Below are positions 28,578 to 41,566 of a stretch of DNA of 64,000 bases, in pieces. Below the pieces are notes generated by a model. That model had not been told where the DNA came from, did not search any database, and saw only the letters and a list, made by a program, of their open reading frames with translations. The DNA comes from Alternaria dauci. Taxonomy: Eukaryota > Ascomycota > Dothideomycetes > Pleosporales > Pleosporaceae. The stretch lies in contig NC_091279.1 of the NCBI RefSeq assembly GCF_042100115.1, forward strand, positions 1 through 64,000, read 5' to 3'. A program made the translations under genes and the position numbers. Positions within the stretch are counted from its first letter, which is position 1, and every line of letters begins with the position of its first letter.

Positions 28578-31500
28578 TTAAGCCTACTTAGAAGAGGCGG
28601 CCTTACCCTTACGCGTACGCTTATCGTGAGACCTGTCCCTAGGTTTAGGTTTGGTCTTAGTCTTAGACTTCTTCGCAGTAAAACCTGTAAATCCTTTATT
28701 ACCCTAACCCTTGCGAATGTAATTAGTAAGCTGACGCTTCTCGCTGCTAGTAAAGTGAGCGCAGTCAGCAGCGTTAGGTGTCTACAGGGGGTAGTCCTTT
28801 AAAGCCTACAACATCTAAGCGAACGTAGGTAAGGCATCGCTAAAATCAGGACTACCTGCAGCTACACGTGCGGCCTCGGCCTCTTTCTTGCTCTTGGTGA
28901 GGAGGTTGGCTACTGCTTCCTTCTTGAACTCGTCCTCGTCTTTGATGGTTATGGCGGCTGGGGTTGGCGGCGGGAGTGGCTCCTCTTCTACATATCCCTC
29001 GTACATGTCCGTACTAAAGTCGGCGTCTGTAGGAAACTTAATGCTACTGATAGTGGGCGCGTAGTCTTCCAGCCGAGACATATCCTTGTTGGCTTTTAGC
29101 TTCTTAGGCGTCTTCGTAGTGTGATATTTGTTGTCCGGGTTAACACTACTAGCTTCTAGGGTGCGCTTCTCCTTGTGAGCTATTATCTTATCTGCAGTTA
29201 GGTCGATGATCTCGTCTTTGTAGGCGTCCGGGAAACCGGCGATTCGGCGTACACGGGAAGATTTGGAAGTGGTAGTAATGCTAGCCAGGGCGACGGTAAA
29301 AGGTAAAAGGTCCGGCTACTAGTCGTTATCTATACCTTCGGCTTCGCGCATTAGTCGAACTAGCTCTTGGCCCTTTTTAGAGAAGATGTGGTAGTAATGG
29401 TAATCGGCATTATCGCGGGGGGATGAGACGGCTAGGGTACGAATGAACCTATTGAGGAAATTCGCAGTTGCGCGCTTAACGATTTCGGCTGGGGCGTTCT
29501 CTAGGATGAGGTGGCGGGATTTAGGAGTACGGTAGTTGATGAAAGCCGACGTAGAAGCTAGGGACGCGATCAGATTATTACTGTAAAGATGTTAGCAAGG
29601 TCCGAACATTAAGGTAGACAGTAGCGCCCTCTCTTAGGGGTGGCTAGAAAGGTTTTCTAGGAACCCCTAAGGGGAGGCGGCTAGGAGGAACAATCGTAGT
29701 TATTGACATTGCTAAATTAATAATCGCGTAACTTACGAAAGGAGCTGCTCTGCGTAAGAGCTACGCACAATTAGGCGGAAAAAGTAACAGTCTAGGAGCT
29801 AGCCTCCTTAGTAGGTCTAGCCCTAAACTTGCTGTTCTTAGTTGTCGTTATCTAGAGTGTCGACTATATAAGCTGCGCGGCAGTCGTTCTAAAGATTATG
29901 TCTAGTGCTAAAGACGGTAGCTGATGCAAACATAGCCCTCGCTTAAATCTTCGGGTTATTCTAATCCTCTGCGACGCGTGCTCGCTCCCTATTATTATTG
30001 CTAGAGTAGACGCTGTAGACGGCTATACAGAGCAGTTCTATAACGGTTTAGGTAAGCTCCTAGATAATAGGTGTGTTAAACTAATATATAAGCTTCTCGT
30101 CAGCTAAAAGGCACTAGTTATTATACAGACTAATAATGGCCTGCATCTTAGGTAAGTGCTTAAGGAAGAGTTAAGCGAGATCGGCGTTAGGCATAGACGC
30201 AAAGTCGAGCTTAGGGCCTAGGGCGTCACACCCTATAGACCGCGCGGTCTTAAGGAGCTAGCGAATACGCTCTCCACGGCCACTAGGCTTTATCCTAGGT
30301 AGAGCATCGTAGGCCTTGAAAAGGTCGGACTTGTTGTAGAACTAAGATTCCCTATCGCGATTATACTTCTTATCTAGGTTGTTGTCGTCGTCTCCTAGTG
30401 AATGATCGACAGGACGCTTCTCGTATAGGACTTTATAATGCAGAAAACCCGTTAAGGGTAGGAAGTCGATGATCTGTAGAGCGCGGGTCGTGCGAGAGTT
30501 AGCGGCGGGAATATTAGTCCCTAAAGAGACCGAGATATGTGTAGTAAACATCTGATTGCGCTAGCGGGCAAGTTGGTTAGTGTACATCCGCTGATTATCG
30601 GGGGCGAAGAGGCGCTCTATAGAGTAGACATGCTTTCTAGGTATAGACCTACTAATAGTGTTCTTAGAGTTAACAGGGAGGGCGCTCCTAAAGTCTTGAC
30701 GCATTACAATTTGTTAGAGGGCGGTCTGCGCAGTTATACCCTAGGAGATGCGCTGCTCGTAGGAGGGGCTAGTGGTGGGAGTGATAAACTTGAGCTAGTT
30801 CTTATACACGAAATAATACTTAAAACTATAAGACGTTAGCACAGCATTAGGCACCTAGCCACTAGATATAGAGATATACATAGGGATACGAAGAAAGGTT
30901 TCCTAAGTACCCCCATGGGGCAGAGTGGCGATGGAAGGCGGGGGGGGGGGGGGCTTACTTGGGATCCTGTGGGCTCAGTTCGTACGGATTGCTGTGACCG
31001 GGGTGGTAGGTAGGGACTTCGCCGCTACACGCGATAGCGTCTTCGTATGCAGCTAATGCACGTTGCTCCTCTGCGACGAGCTCGGGTTTCTCTATTAAAC
31101 GGATATAGCTCCTAAAGTCTTCTATACCTCGGGGTGCTGGATAGCCGCTTAAGAGAATGTAAGACTTCGGACGTAGCTATCGTAGTGTGCGCCACTAGGA
31201 AGACCGATTTCGAAGACCGTCGTGGCACTTATTAGCGAAGACGTAGCCGAAGAGATGTGCTAGCGAGTTGAGGATTAGGCGGGGGTTATCTTCTAAGAAC
31301 TCTGGAAGATTTGCTGGATTGGCTTGCCACTTAGTCGGGTCGAAAGAACCGAGGGGGATGTTGCGGTCATCACAATAGAGTTGCCAGTTCATCCCGGCTA
31401 TCTTCTAGTAATTCTGAGGCCTATAGTAACGGGAGAGGAGCTGATACGAGACTACGTAGATAGACCGGGTACCGAGCTTATAGTCCTTGTCCCACACAGG

Positions 31501-33688
31501 ATGATCAGGCTTCGGGAAGTCGTTGGCTACTTGATATTGGTTCTTAGTAATGCGCTTGTCGCCGCCGATGTAGGTAACCTAGAAACATCGACTAAACTTG
31601 TTCAGCTTAAGCGCGGTCTAGTGACAGAGACTAGATAAGGTAATATAGAGGGACAGTCGACTCTTAAGCATAGTAGGGGGGGTCTTTCCGGCCTTAATTG
31701 CCTCTAGTCGTTGCTCGGCAATAAGGGCAGCGTTGTCGGGGTCCTGCTGAGCAAGCCAATTCAGTCGCGTCTAGGAGTTATGTTAGTTTTATACAATGGG
31801 GGGTGCGATAGGGGTTCTAAAGAAACTTTCTAAGGTATCCTAAGGAATATGTCTATAGGGGGTATACAAGGAAGTTTTTTAACAACCCCCTTTAGGGAAA
31901 TCTTACCTTTGCGATAGTTCCTCCAGCAATAAAGGTCTTTCCTAAACTAATATAGTCAGCAACGATCCCGCCGTTAATCTACATCGCTACAAGATGGGTA
32001 GCGAGATCTGTGACCTACTTAGTTCCTATCACCTGCTACTATCGCAGCGCGAAGCTAGTGCCTAGAATCACCTTATCTTTCATATTTCGGATGTGGGCCT
32101 CGATACAGGCCTCGAAGAGGTACTATAGGCTGTACGCCGCACTGTTCTTCGCTTGTTCAAAGAGTTTCTTAGTTAGGTTGTCTTTCGGCTCTTTCGGAAT
32201 GTCCACCATAGCAGAGAGAACGTCGTCTTCAGAGCCCACTTCAATCCTACTCTCAGCGCGCCGTCAAATATCCTCGTCTACCTCAGCAGCGAGAGCGGCG
32301 ACCGGGTCTAGTGCAGTGTTAACGTCGACTTCTGCAGCCTTAGTAATAAGCGTCGCTACCTCCTTGTTGCGCTCATGCTCTAACTTCATCGCATCTAGGA
32401 TGGGCTTCTTACGCTTGTTCTTTATTAGGGCCGTAACAATCTGTCTCATGTACTCAAGAGCAGCATTATAGAGAAGAGCCAAGTTTCGAGCGTAGCACTT
32501 GTGCGCTTAGGGGCGCTGCCAGAGGTCCTAGACTTAATTAACGCGAGACCTAGCATCCCGCTTCTTGCGCTCAATTTGCTCGGCTTCGAGGGCTAGTTTA
32601 GCGGTGGAAGCATCCATGTCCTCCATGTACATCTTAATAACCTCTTCGACGGAGTAGCTGGCAATGTCGCTGACTTCACGAGGGGCAGTAGAAGCACCGT
32701 TAGGAGACGGGGCGTCATCTGGGTCGTCGATTTCGCCAATGAACTCATCTAAGAGTGGTTGCACTTTAGCCTTCTTCGGCAGACGACCGCCCTTCTTCCT
32801 CAAGTTCTAGACAGTCTGTCGGGCGCCGGCCTCTGCTTGCTCTAGTATAGCGTTAAGCGTTGCGTTCTTAATCGATTACTGCAGCGCTCAAATAGCGGCT
32901 GCCTTTTGCTGTACCTTGCGACAAGAGACTAAGTCACGCCGACGCTCAGGGCGCAAGATCGTAACGATGATCTTCGAGAGGACCTAAAGACAATAAGTTG
33001 AGACGACACCCTCCCGGATTTTAGCGACATCGAACACACTATAGTGAGGATCAGCGAAGATAGACTGAAGGATTATCATGAATCGTGCCTAGTGAAACTC
33101 CTCGCTCTAGTCTATGTAATCAGATAAAGTCGCAGTTAAGAAGAGAGTTTCCCTGTTCTCGCTAAGGATGTTAGCGACACGCTCAATACCACAGGAGCGC
33201 TTATTAAGTGTGACGTGCTCGGACAGTATTTCGTAGGCCTTATAGATAGTAGGGTTATCCAGGACGGTGTCAGTAAGCTGTATAGGGGTAATATAGAGAA
33301 TCTTAGAACAGAAGGCGCCAACGTTTATAGTCCAACGGCCGAACTTCTCTCCGTCAAGAGTTTGGGCTTCGATGTTTACTGTAATACGGCGGGCGGAAGA
33401 AGACTCGTCATTATACTCATCCACACCATCCTTAACGCCGACGGGCATAACATCTTCTTCAATTTCCAGATCTTCAATGTGGACATCGACATCGACCGCG
33501 TCTTCGTCGTCGTCTTCATCAGATAGCGGGGACACTCTAATAATAGGGGTGGTTAGCAAAGTTTTCAATATACCCCCATAGGGGTGAAGTGGGAAACCTT
33601 ACGGAGGACGCTTCGGGGGCCGGACGGGCTAGTCAGGAGTCTTAGGAGGAGATAGGTTAACATCCTCTATTAGACTAGAGTCCCGCAT
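28578..33688 (-). pseudogene. SNF2-family ATPase, five exons, killed by RIP stop codons
   Basis: Exons 33688-33603, 33536-31907, 31770-30959, 30825-29737 and 29580-28578 sum to 4620 nt (1540 codons). The frame is kept throughout and only nonsense codons, mostly TAG, break it. All four introns have GTAAG donors and TAG or CAG acceptors; three show a CTAAC branch point near the acceptor. SNF2 signatures: GGIVADYISLGKT (motif I, 31921-31975), SYILLSGYPAPRG before DFRSYIRLIE (motif III region), FASATVFSTRHNLQ-like motif V, and a degenerate motif VI reading EQQV-G-TY-GG at about 29770-29800. The N-terminus is acidic (DEDDDEDAVDVDV); the C-terminus is Lys/Arg-rich and could be a nuclear signal. It differs from the intact SNF2-like gene at 8941. 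Ancestral activity would be DNA translocation; the present copy cannot make full-length protein. Confidence 0.82.
29634..33585. repeat. Hairpin element inside all four introns (introner-like)
   Basis: A roughly 36-45-bp imperfect palindrome of the form TAGGGGT-N-AGAAAGTTTTCTA-N-ACCCCTA recurs within each intron of the SNF2 relic: 29634-29672, 30881-30920, 31809-31842 and 31855-31897 (two in one intron), and 33541-33585. The 66-nt first intron is little more than the element plus splice sites. Further copies lie outside this gene, near 28401, 33776-33850, 34511, 39171 and 41450. Confidence 0.75.
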
Positions 33689-34749
33689 AGTGTACTAAGT
33701 TACAGTTAAGCCTTTTGATCGTTAATAGTGTATTCTCTGTGCGTAGAAGTATCAGCAACTATAGCTTCCTACTCTATATACCCCTATTAGGGGTATACAG
33801 GAAACTTGGCTAGGTATATTATCCTATTATAGGGGTATATAGGAAACTCAGTGATTAGCGGGGTCACTAGTTCAGCTGTTTTTAGAGTAGACTTACCTTC
33901 TATCGCTTAGATTAGTAGTGCGTCGCTGTAAAAGCGCCTGCAAGCAATTAATAATTATTTCTAACAGCTTTTACAAGGATTATACGCACTCTTACGCGTT
34001 GTAGCTGCTATTACAGTCACTATTTCTTTAGATTTAGCAGTGGATTTGGCGTTATTAGTTAGTGTTATTAACTAAGTTCGATAGATGTAGAGAGTGAGAG
34101 TTAAGTCAACAGGTCCAAGCGCCCGCGTTTCGCAACTTTCCTATGTACCCTAAAGGCGATACCCTATAGTACTTATGTATTAGATCCTAGTGTAGTAGCG
34201 CCTAGCCTAACCCCAGACAGCTATTCCACTCTAGTGCCCTACATTCACTATACCTTACTGTTTTATGTACCCTATTAGTCGGTCCGTTCTTTTAGGTAAG
34301 TCCAACTCTTATATTATACAGTAATATTCTCCTTCATTAATAAAATTAGAGAGCAGGTTCTCACTAGGTCGCTATAGTGTCGTATCTACGTAGTGTTTAG
34401 TGAACCGTAATAATATGCTCGTAGACCTTACTTAAATGCTAGTTTCTCTGTCTACATCGCAGTCAGTATCTTTCACGCTATAACCGTATCGGCACGGGAG
34501 AACAAGGCGCCTATAGGGGTTAGAAGACAGGTTTTCTATGTACGCCTAAGCTAATACACTATGTTAACAGCACCTTACCCTTCACCTATTCGGTAGCCTA
34601 CCGCTAGCTATCAAAACTAGCGGCATCGCTTAGGTTTCTTCTATATCTATAAACATCTTATGTGTGATGCGGTTAAGACCTAAGATAATCCAACTAGCTT
34701 TATAGTCTGCTCTAAAATTTACTACACTACGAAAATGTTAACGGAAGTT
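33689..34749. other. Intergenic between SNF2 and RecQ relics
   Basis: About 1 kb upstream of the SNF2 relic and downstream of the RecQ relic. Two hairpin elements stand back to back at 33776-33850 and another at 34511-34550. No gene is readable. RIP is moderate. Confidence 0.4.
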
Positions 34750-37700
34750 ATCGTCCTAGTCGGGGTCCCACTTATCCCCTTCTTCTTCGCGTATGTTTAC
34801 TATCTACTAGTTACGAATAAGGTCGGATTTTGCCTAGAGGTAGGCCTAAGTATCTTAGATTACGAATTTGTCTTTGCACAGATTCCTTCTCTATAGCTTA
34901 TTGTTTGTTCGTGTAGTGCCGTTTATTTGCTACTCTAGACAGCAGTTAGTTAGAAGAAGGCACCACTAGCACTGCCCCTGTCCCCATTTTTCATTCATGC
35001 GGATACGGTACTCTTTTACAGTAGCATTAACAAGGCTTCCACATTAGCTCTTCGGGTGATTAAAGTTGTCCCTAGTAACATAGCACACTAGGTAATGTAA
35101 AGACTAGAACGTATGCGTTTCTAGTATCTCGTACTCGAATACGTTCGCCCTTTTCTTCGCAGTATCTAGACTAGGGTAAGTGTTGAACTTAAGTTCTCGC
35201 TCTTGTCTTGCTTATTTGTAAGTCGTCATAGAGCTTATTTAGGAGTTATCGCGGCTTAGACTAGAGCTTTACACTACTTATATGTTAGATATCGTCTAGG
35301 TACGTAACTATTCAGATCACCTATACCTACCCTAACTATAGTTACGCTTATGTGTTAAGTTATTAAAAGGGGACTCTGATGTGACGTTCGCTGTGTTTAG
35401 TAAGGTTAGTACTCGACTAGGCGTTATATTATAGTTAGAGGCCTTTGCCTATATTAGAGGGGAGGACTCAGTATATAGCCCTGTAGTCGACAATACGTAG
35501 GGCGAAGGAGATATTATAGTGCTAGTGTTAGAGGTGTAAGGCGTTATAGGCGCTACTAGACCACTACGTTTAGCAGGTGTTGTAGGAATAGTGTAGTAGT
35601 TAGAACCTATACTATCTTAATGTCCGCCGCCTTTAACTTGTTTAATGTATCTAATTCCTAAGGGACAATATAATCACTCTTTATAAACATCGCACCAGGC
35701 TTCTGCTAGCAGGCACATAGTGCGTTTAGCATTACTGTCGAAGTATTTATCAAGAACACGACGGCGGCACTGTTATGTACTAGACCTGTACTGTATATAT
35801 ACCTATATCTTTAACTGTATAGCCTCGCTTGCCTTTACAAAATACGTATTCTTAATACTGTTAGAGGTGATCAGAATAGCTTCACACCTACGCCCGTTAC
35901 GTCCTCCTCTTCTAGTCTCTTAGTTGTAAGATATTAGCGATGCTAGTAGCCTAATGCAGATAACGGTATCGACGTCGTCGAAGTGTATCCCCTTAGTTAA
36001 CGCACTAGTTATCACTATACATCTAGACTTTACAGCCCTAAAAGCTTAGATATTTACTGCCTTATCTTTCTCGACCATCTTACTATAGCAAATAAAACTA
36101 GTAAGCTTTATTACTAACTCTAAAGCTGTTGTAGCAAACTTAATATATACTATTATTTTCCTCTTAAGTCTAATCTCTTTTATAATATATTCTCCTATCT
36201 TGTTAACGCTCTAGATACTAGTGCTACTAATGTAACGTACGGTATAGCTAATATTCGGTCGCGTAGTAGGCTCTTAGAATGGCATTATGTCGCTTAGTAG
36301 TCCTAGCAGTCGAAATGCGTCTTCCTAACAACTAACAGGCATAGTAGCAGACAGAAGTGTTATACGTGTAAAGTACCGCGTAATGTTATAGAGCTGTAGT
36401 AGATAACGATAGTAGGACACGTCCTTAAGGATAACGTAGTAAAACTTATCTATAACTATCCTCTCTAGTACACTAAGTGCAGCTTACTAGCGGATAAAGG
36501 TAGAGAAGTTCTTATGTAAAATGCTCTCTGGTGTAGCAAGAATAATAGATGCAGTCTCGTCACAGGCACTATGCTACTAGATAGTAGCTCGGATTCTAAG
36601 TGCTTAATATTACTCTAGGAGATTAGTCCTAAGCGCTGTAAGAGGGATAATAATAATTATCTAACTGTAACTATAGAAGCATACAGGCAGTAGGAAGGTA
36701 AGGCTTTTACTAGCTCCTGTACCTATAATGTACACAACTGTTAGTTCACCTACTATAATAGCTGTAATAACAGCCTTCTATTCTCCTCTAAAGTGCGCGT
36801 TATTACCGAAATTAGCCTAGAGTAACCTAGAGTAGTTCACTAAGTCTCTTTCTGCTTGCTTTGCGAGAGCAACTAGTATAACACTCTCTAGTGGGGGTGC
36901 AAAGTCCTCTAGAACAGGACTAAACGTAAGGGCACGATGCTATCGAGTAGATGTCTTAAAGTAGGTATCTAGTTAGTCGAACCTACGTGTAAACATCTTA
37001 GCGATGTTAAGAGCGTACACTATAGTTATAACCTCCGCAGAATAACCTACTTACATCTCTCGAGATTTAGCCTCAGCCTTATCAATAATATCCTCTATAT
37101 CTTCTTTAGTTAACTTATATAGTAACTTATCTATACTACTAATCTTACGTCTAAAGGTAATAATTAGATATCTTATTATACTAATATTAATCTCTTTACT
37201 AAGCTAACACTCTAATACTTAACGAAGAACTTAGCTAAGTAATTAAGATATTATATATTATTTCCTACTATTATCTAGCTAGAGTAGTATACTTTTTACT
37301 TACTTATAGTAGTAGTTCTATAGGGATAACTTAAGCTATAACTAGACTATAAGGTAGAAGGGTTATATAAGCTAGGTGTACTATACGAGAAGAGACCTAA
37401 TCTCTCTTAGTAGGAAACGATAGATAGTCTTTACAGACTTATCTCTATTATAACCCTTATAGTAATAGGGAATAATAGTAATAAGCTTATTATAGAGGTA
37501 GATGTTTCGCATTCCTATAACAAGACTATTCTCTAGCTATACACTAAGGAGCTTAGTTCCTTAGGTAGGTTATCCGCTTGTTAGATAAATAAGATAGAGA
37601 AGATGCGCTAGGAACTTCTGTATAAGGTTACAGTATTGTTGTACTTAAGTAAAGTCTCGAAGATTAGTGATAAGGCTAGATTTAAAAGCCTTACGGTTAA

Positions 37701-39720
37701 CTCCTCTAATAAGTTGTTAGAAAATGAAATCTTTTCCGTGCTGAAGTTCTAGGTTGCCTAGGTTAAAGACGCTGTATCCTAGTGTAGCGTTCTTTAGGTT
37801 GTCAACAAGAGAGTCCTATAGTATAGTAGGAAGACCTGATTAACTAGAAACGTATACGAGCTTACACAGAATGCTAGAGGCCTTGTCGTACTCTTTAAAT
37901 ACTATCTAGGTGTATTCGGTTAAATTTGTACGTAGCCCGCGGATAGTAACGTCTTCTCTATTCTAGTAGACAAATGCATTAAGATTTTCTCTATATCGAA
38001 ATTAGCTTAGAAGGCGCCCCCGTTCAATAAGCTAATTTATAGAGGTAGGGTATTCTGTAGTAAGGTAATTATAAACCTATAATCTAAAGTTGTTTGCGAT
38101 TATACGATTGCGATCCTCTGCTGCAGGAGGACTTTCCCCTACAGACTCTTATTCTTCTAGTAGACTTTTAACCTCTTATGCTATAGTAGCTTAAGAAGTC
38201 TCCTCTTGCATATACGCATTAGGCGGTGCCGGAGTATTAATAGGAGGCTAAAACTTATCTCTTAGTTTCTGTAGTGCGGTAAATCTACACATCTTCTTAA
38301 TAGCTAATATGTGTGTCGCAAAGTTATACGCCTCTAAGAATCTAGTGCGTGACGGCGATAGTGTAAGGAAAGTAACTAGAGTAGCGAGGGCAAGTTCAGT
38401 GTCGCGTTGGTAGGCCGTCTGCTTAATAAGGCTAATCTAGAACTAATAGTAGAGGGCTTTAAGTGCGCCTAGTGACGTTTCGCTATATTGTTCGTTTACT
38501 ACAGGAAAGTTAGCTATAAGGGTGTTAAGATACTCTGCGATCTTATCCTAGGCTTTTTGTTAATATATCTGTAGTACTAGTGTAGATAGTTGCCTCTATT
38601 TCTTAACTAGTACACAGTAGAAGAATATAAAGATCTTCTGTAGTGACAGCGCGTGGTGTAGGTTATGAGACTAGTAGGGTTTGAAAGGAAAGGTGGGTAT
38701 GTTAGTGTATGTCTCTTGCATTACACGGATACGGGCGTAGCGAGAAGTCTGTAGACTAACATTCTGCTAGGTGCGCACTATGCCCTTAACAGTAGTGTAG
38801 AGGAAGAACAGCTTTAGTTCTATATTAGAGGAGGGAACTAAGACGTAGGCTAGAGCCTCTACCTATGTCTAGAAGTCCTTAAACGTGCCTACAATCCCAC
38901 AGGTGGCGATCTAAGGGTTAGTCTAGATAGAGGGAGCCCCTAGGAAAGAGGCGAATTATTCTACTTACGCTTCCTCTACCTAGCGTAATACTAGACCTAA
39001 TTATTCGCGTAATACAGCGTTATCTTCTTCGCTATCCTCAGCTATGTAAGTCTCCTTATTACTTTGTTTAGGTGTTCTGTCGCTAAGTGCAGACACTAGC
39101 GTTAGAGATTGCGGGGCACTGTGCTCGAGGTTTAGTTCTTTGTCATTAACAGCTCGGTAGGGTGACTCTCTATAGGGGTAGACTAGAAACTTTCGTGTTA
39201 ACCCTAAGGATCGATGCTCTAGTGGAACAGACTTAAATAGTTGTTACGATGTAACAATCCGCACTCATGTGTTATACTACTCCTCTCTCCTATAAGAACT
39301 AGTATTCTAGGGACTATTTAATCTATATTCGCGGAGATAGCTGTGCATGTTGTAGCGGGCAGATGTACTAGTAATAATCTTAGTGCAAAGACGGCACTAG
39401 TAAGATCCTTTATGTAGTTTAAGGCTAATAAAGGCCTCTACGGGTGTATCGGGTATAATAAAGTCTGTATACTTTGTGTAATAGTTACTACTAGAAATAA
39501 GAGTATCGACAGCCTCTTGAATACAGCGGCGCTCCCCTAGGGTAGTCTCTTCCTAATACTCTTTGTTAAAATGCGAGAGCACTTTACTTAGAAGGATAGT
39601 ATACGAGTGTAGCGCGCACGTTATAATCTTGTTAGCATAATTAGCTACGATATAGTTAGGAAGAGACATAAAAGGAGCGTATGTAGTAATAATTAGGGGT
39701 GATAGATAGTTAGTGATAAG
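34750..39720 (-). pseudogene. RecQ-type telomere-linked helicase (TLH) relic
   Basis: A minus-strand frame about 5 kb long is readable with many RIP stops and a few frame changes. From N to C: a TLH-type N-terminal region (LGYSVFNLGNLELQHGKDF and LTSG-PT-GTKLL near 37570-37800); Walker A as GTGASKSLTF at about 36700-36730; PLTALRTNL (Ia); ILATPESILH; LLSATMP (III); RPNISYTVRY; VITSALTKGIHFDDVDTVI (V); -ETRRGGRNGRRCEAI at 35889-35925, matching RecQ motif VI QE-GRAGRDG; and a Cys-rich CRRRVLDKYFDSNAKR tail. RecQ-like genes beside telomeres are known in many fungi. Limits are approximate. The N-terminal half is repeated, more mutated, at 42439-45350. Confidence 0.8.
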
Positions 39721-40042
39721 TAGAATAAAGGTGCGGGGATTTCAGCCTAAGATCATAGCTGAAACCGGAACCCTCGGACTAGCGCGGATAAACCTATTCC
39801 GAGCGATCTGCCTAATTCCCGCTTAACAAGCTTACTCATTATCCACATCAATACAATATAACAATAACTTCACTCCGACTAACACTAATAGCAATGTAGG
39901 GTGATAAGGACGCTGTTGCAACAGTAAGAGAGGCAAGCTAGGTAAGGTAGGGAGAAGCACTGTTATATACATCGTTTAACGTTAACACTTAGGGTAGCGA
40001 GGTGTTTATCGTATTATCGCCTAATGCAGCGTTACGCTAGAT

Positions 40043-41345
40043 ATGTCGTTAAGTGAATAAGAAGACAATCCTATAATTTGTAAATCGAGTATACGATACA
40101 CTAGTAGATAAGATTCTAGATTTAGAAGAAGAGCAAAACGAGGGGGAAGAGCAGACGCTAGGGGTTAAGAGAAAGCGAAATGGCGGTAAGAGTAGAACGA
40201 AACAGGTTAATCGGAAGCTAAAAGAATAACTTAAGGAGGCCATAGTGCGAACAGTAGCAAGTACGTAGGACCTTATTAGGGCAGCTACCGACGACGTTAC
40301 TATAGCTCCTAAAGAGCAGCGATACAGGAAGTTTACTTAACACCTACCTAGCGCAGGCATTTAGGTAGTAGGAAATATAATATCGAAGGCAGCTGCGATA
40401 AGTACAGCAGAGTGCATTTAAGATTAGAAAACGCTTCTTCGATTTTAGCGCTCTTAGCACTCCTAGGGCAAGCGGTTATTTAGAGACGATATACTAAAGC
40501 TACTACAGCACGACGAGTTAGACCTTTTCAGATTAGCTGAACACAACAACCATGTTACTACATCGTCGGATAGGCGTCTAGTGCTTTCGCAAGCAGCATC
40601 AGCAATACCACACGAATCTAGGCTTACAGCGAACGATACAAGTCAGTTTAAGAACCTAGTCGCAACAGCGAAGACGAGTCAGGCTCTAGGCATTACCTCG
40701 GAGATGCGACATAGGTGGATTATGGCTACTCTGACTACTAAGTATAAATGATTAGAAAGTCTCGTCCGGCAAAGACGAGTGTTTACTAGAGGGCGTAGTC
40801 GTGGATATACAATAGTAGCAAAGGAGTTCCTCTTTAGCTGATCCTTCCGACGCGCAGATAGGTCTCTAGCTACAAAAGAGGATAGCCTAGCAGACTAGAA
40901 AGAGTTTAGCAAGCAACTGGACGCTAGGAAAAGATAGGGAATTATGAAAGCTAAGTTTAGTATTAGGGTGTTCGCACTTCTACTACGAAAGTTGATTAGG
41001 AACGCGTACGTAGAGTCAGGCTTAACGGTTACACGTTTTACGTAATAGGTGGAGATGCTAGCATCGTGCAACGCGAACGTTTTCGAAGCGGCTAGGGTAA
41101 TTAAGCTATATTATCTTACTTATATATTAGATTACGCGCCGCCAGCGCCGTTAGCCTTAGAGGGAATAACTAATAAGGAGATTAAAACCTGCTATCCGCT
41201 AGCTGCTCTCTGTCAGCTTAATAATACGCAGACAGAAAGAGGGGAGATTATAGGCGAGAGTGTCTCTAGGGAAGAAGATAACAATAGAGAGGTTGTAAGC
41301 GAAAGTGATTTTAGGGAGGAAGATTCTACTGTACTAGATACTTAG
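40043..41345 (+). pseudogene. Gene X, fuller copy, RIP-inactivated
   Basis: A plus-strand frame of about 430 codons, divergent from the RecQ relic. It reads NRVYDTLVDKILDLEEEQ, a basic VKRKRNGGKSRTK segment, ILKLLQHDELDLFRLAEH, GITSEMRHRWIMATL and MKAKFSIRVFALLLRKL, and ends in an acidic tail REEDNNREVVSESDF. Stops are mainly TAG or TAA at expected Gln/Trp codons. The basic and acidic parts suggest a nuclear protein. No family is recognised. Related copies are at 26250-26625 and 45600-46900. Confidence 0.65.
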
Positions 41346-41566
41346 GTGTATTAGCAGTTAAAGGGGTTAGCAGAAAACTATTACATGCTTTACGGGCTTA
41401 TATTTAATAAGAAAATTGCGAGGGCGTAAAAATGTTTAGTTACTTACTAATAGGGGTACTTAGGAAAGTTTTCTATTTACCCCCACCTATAGTATATAAT
41501 CTTTGCTCCTTTACACTAGTACGTTATTTCAACCTCGCTTTAGGACTAAAATAATCTTATAAGCTT

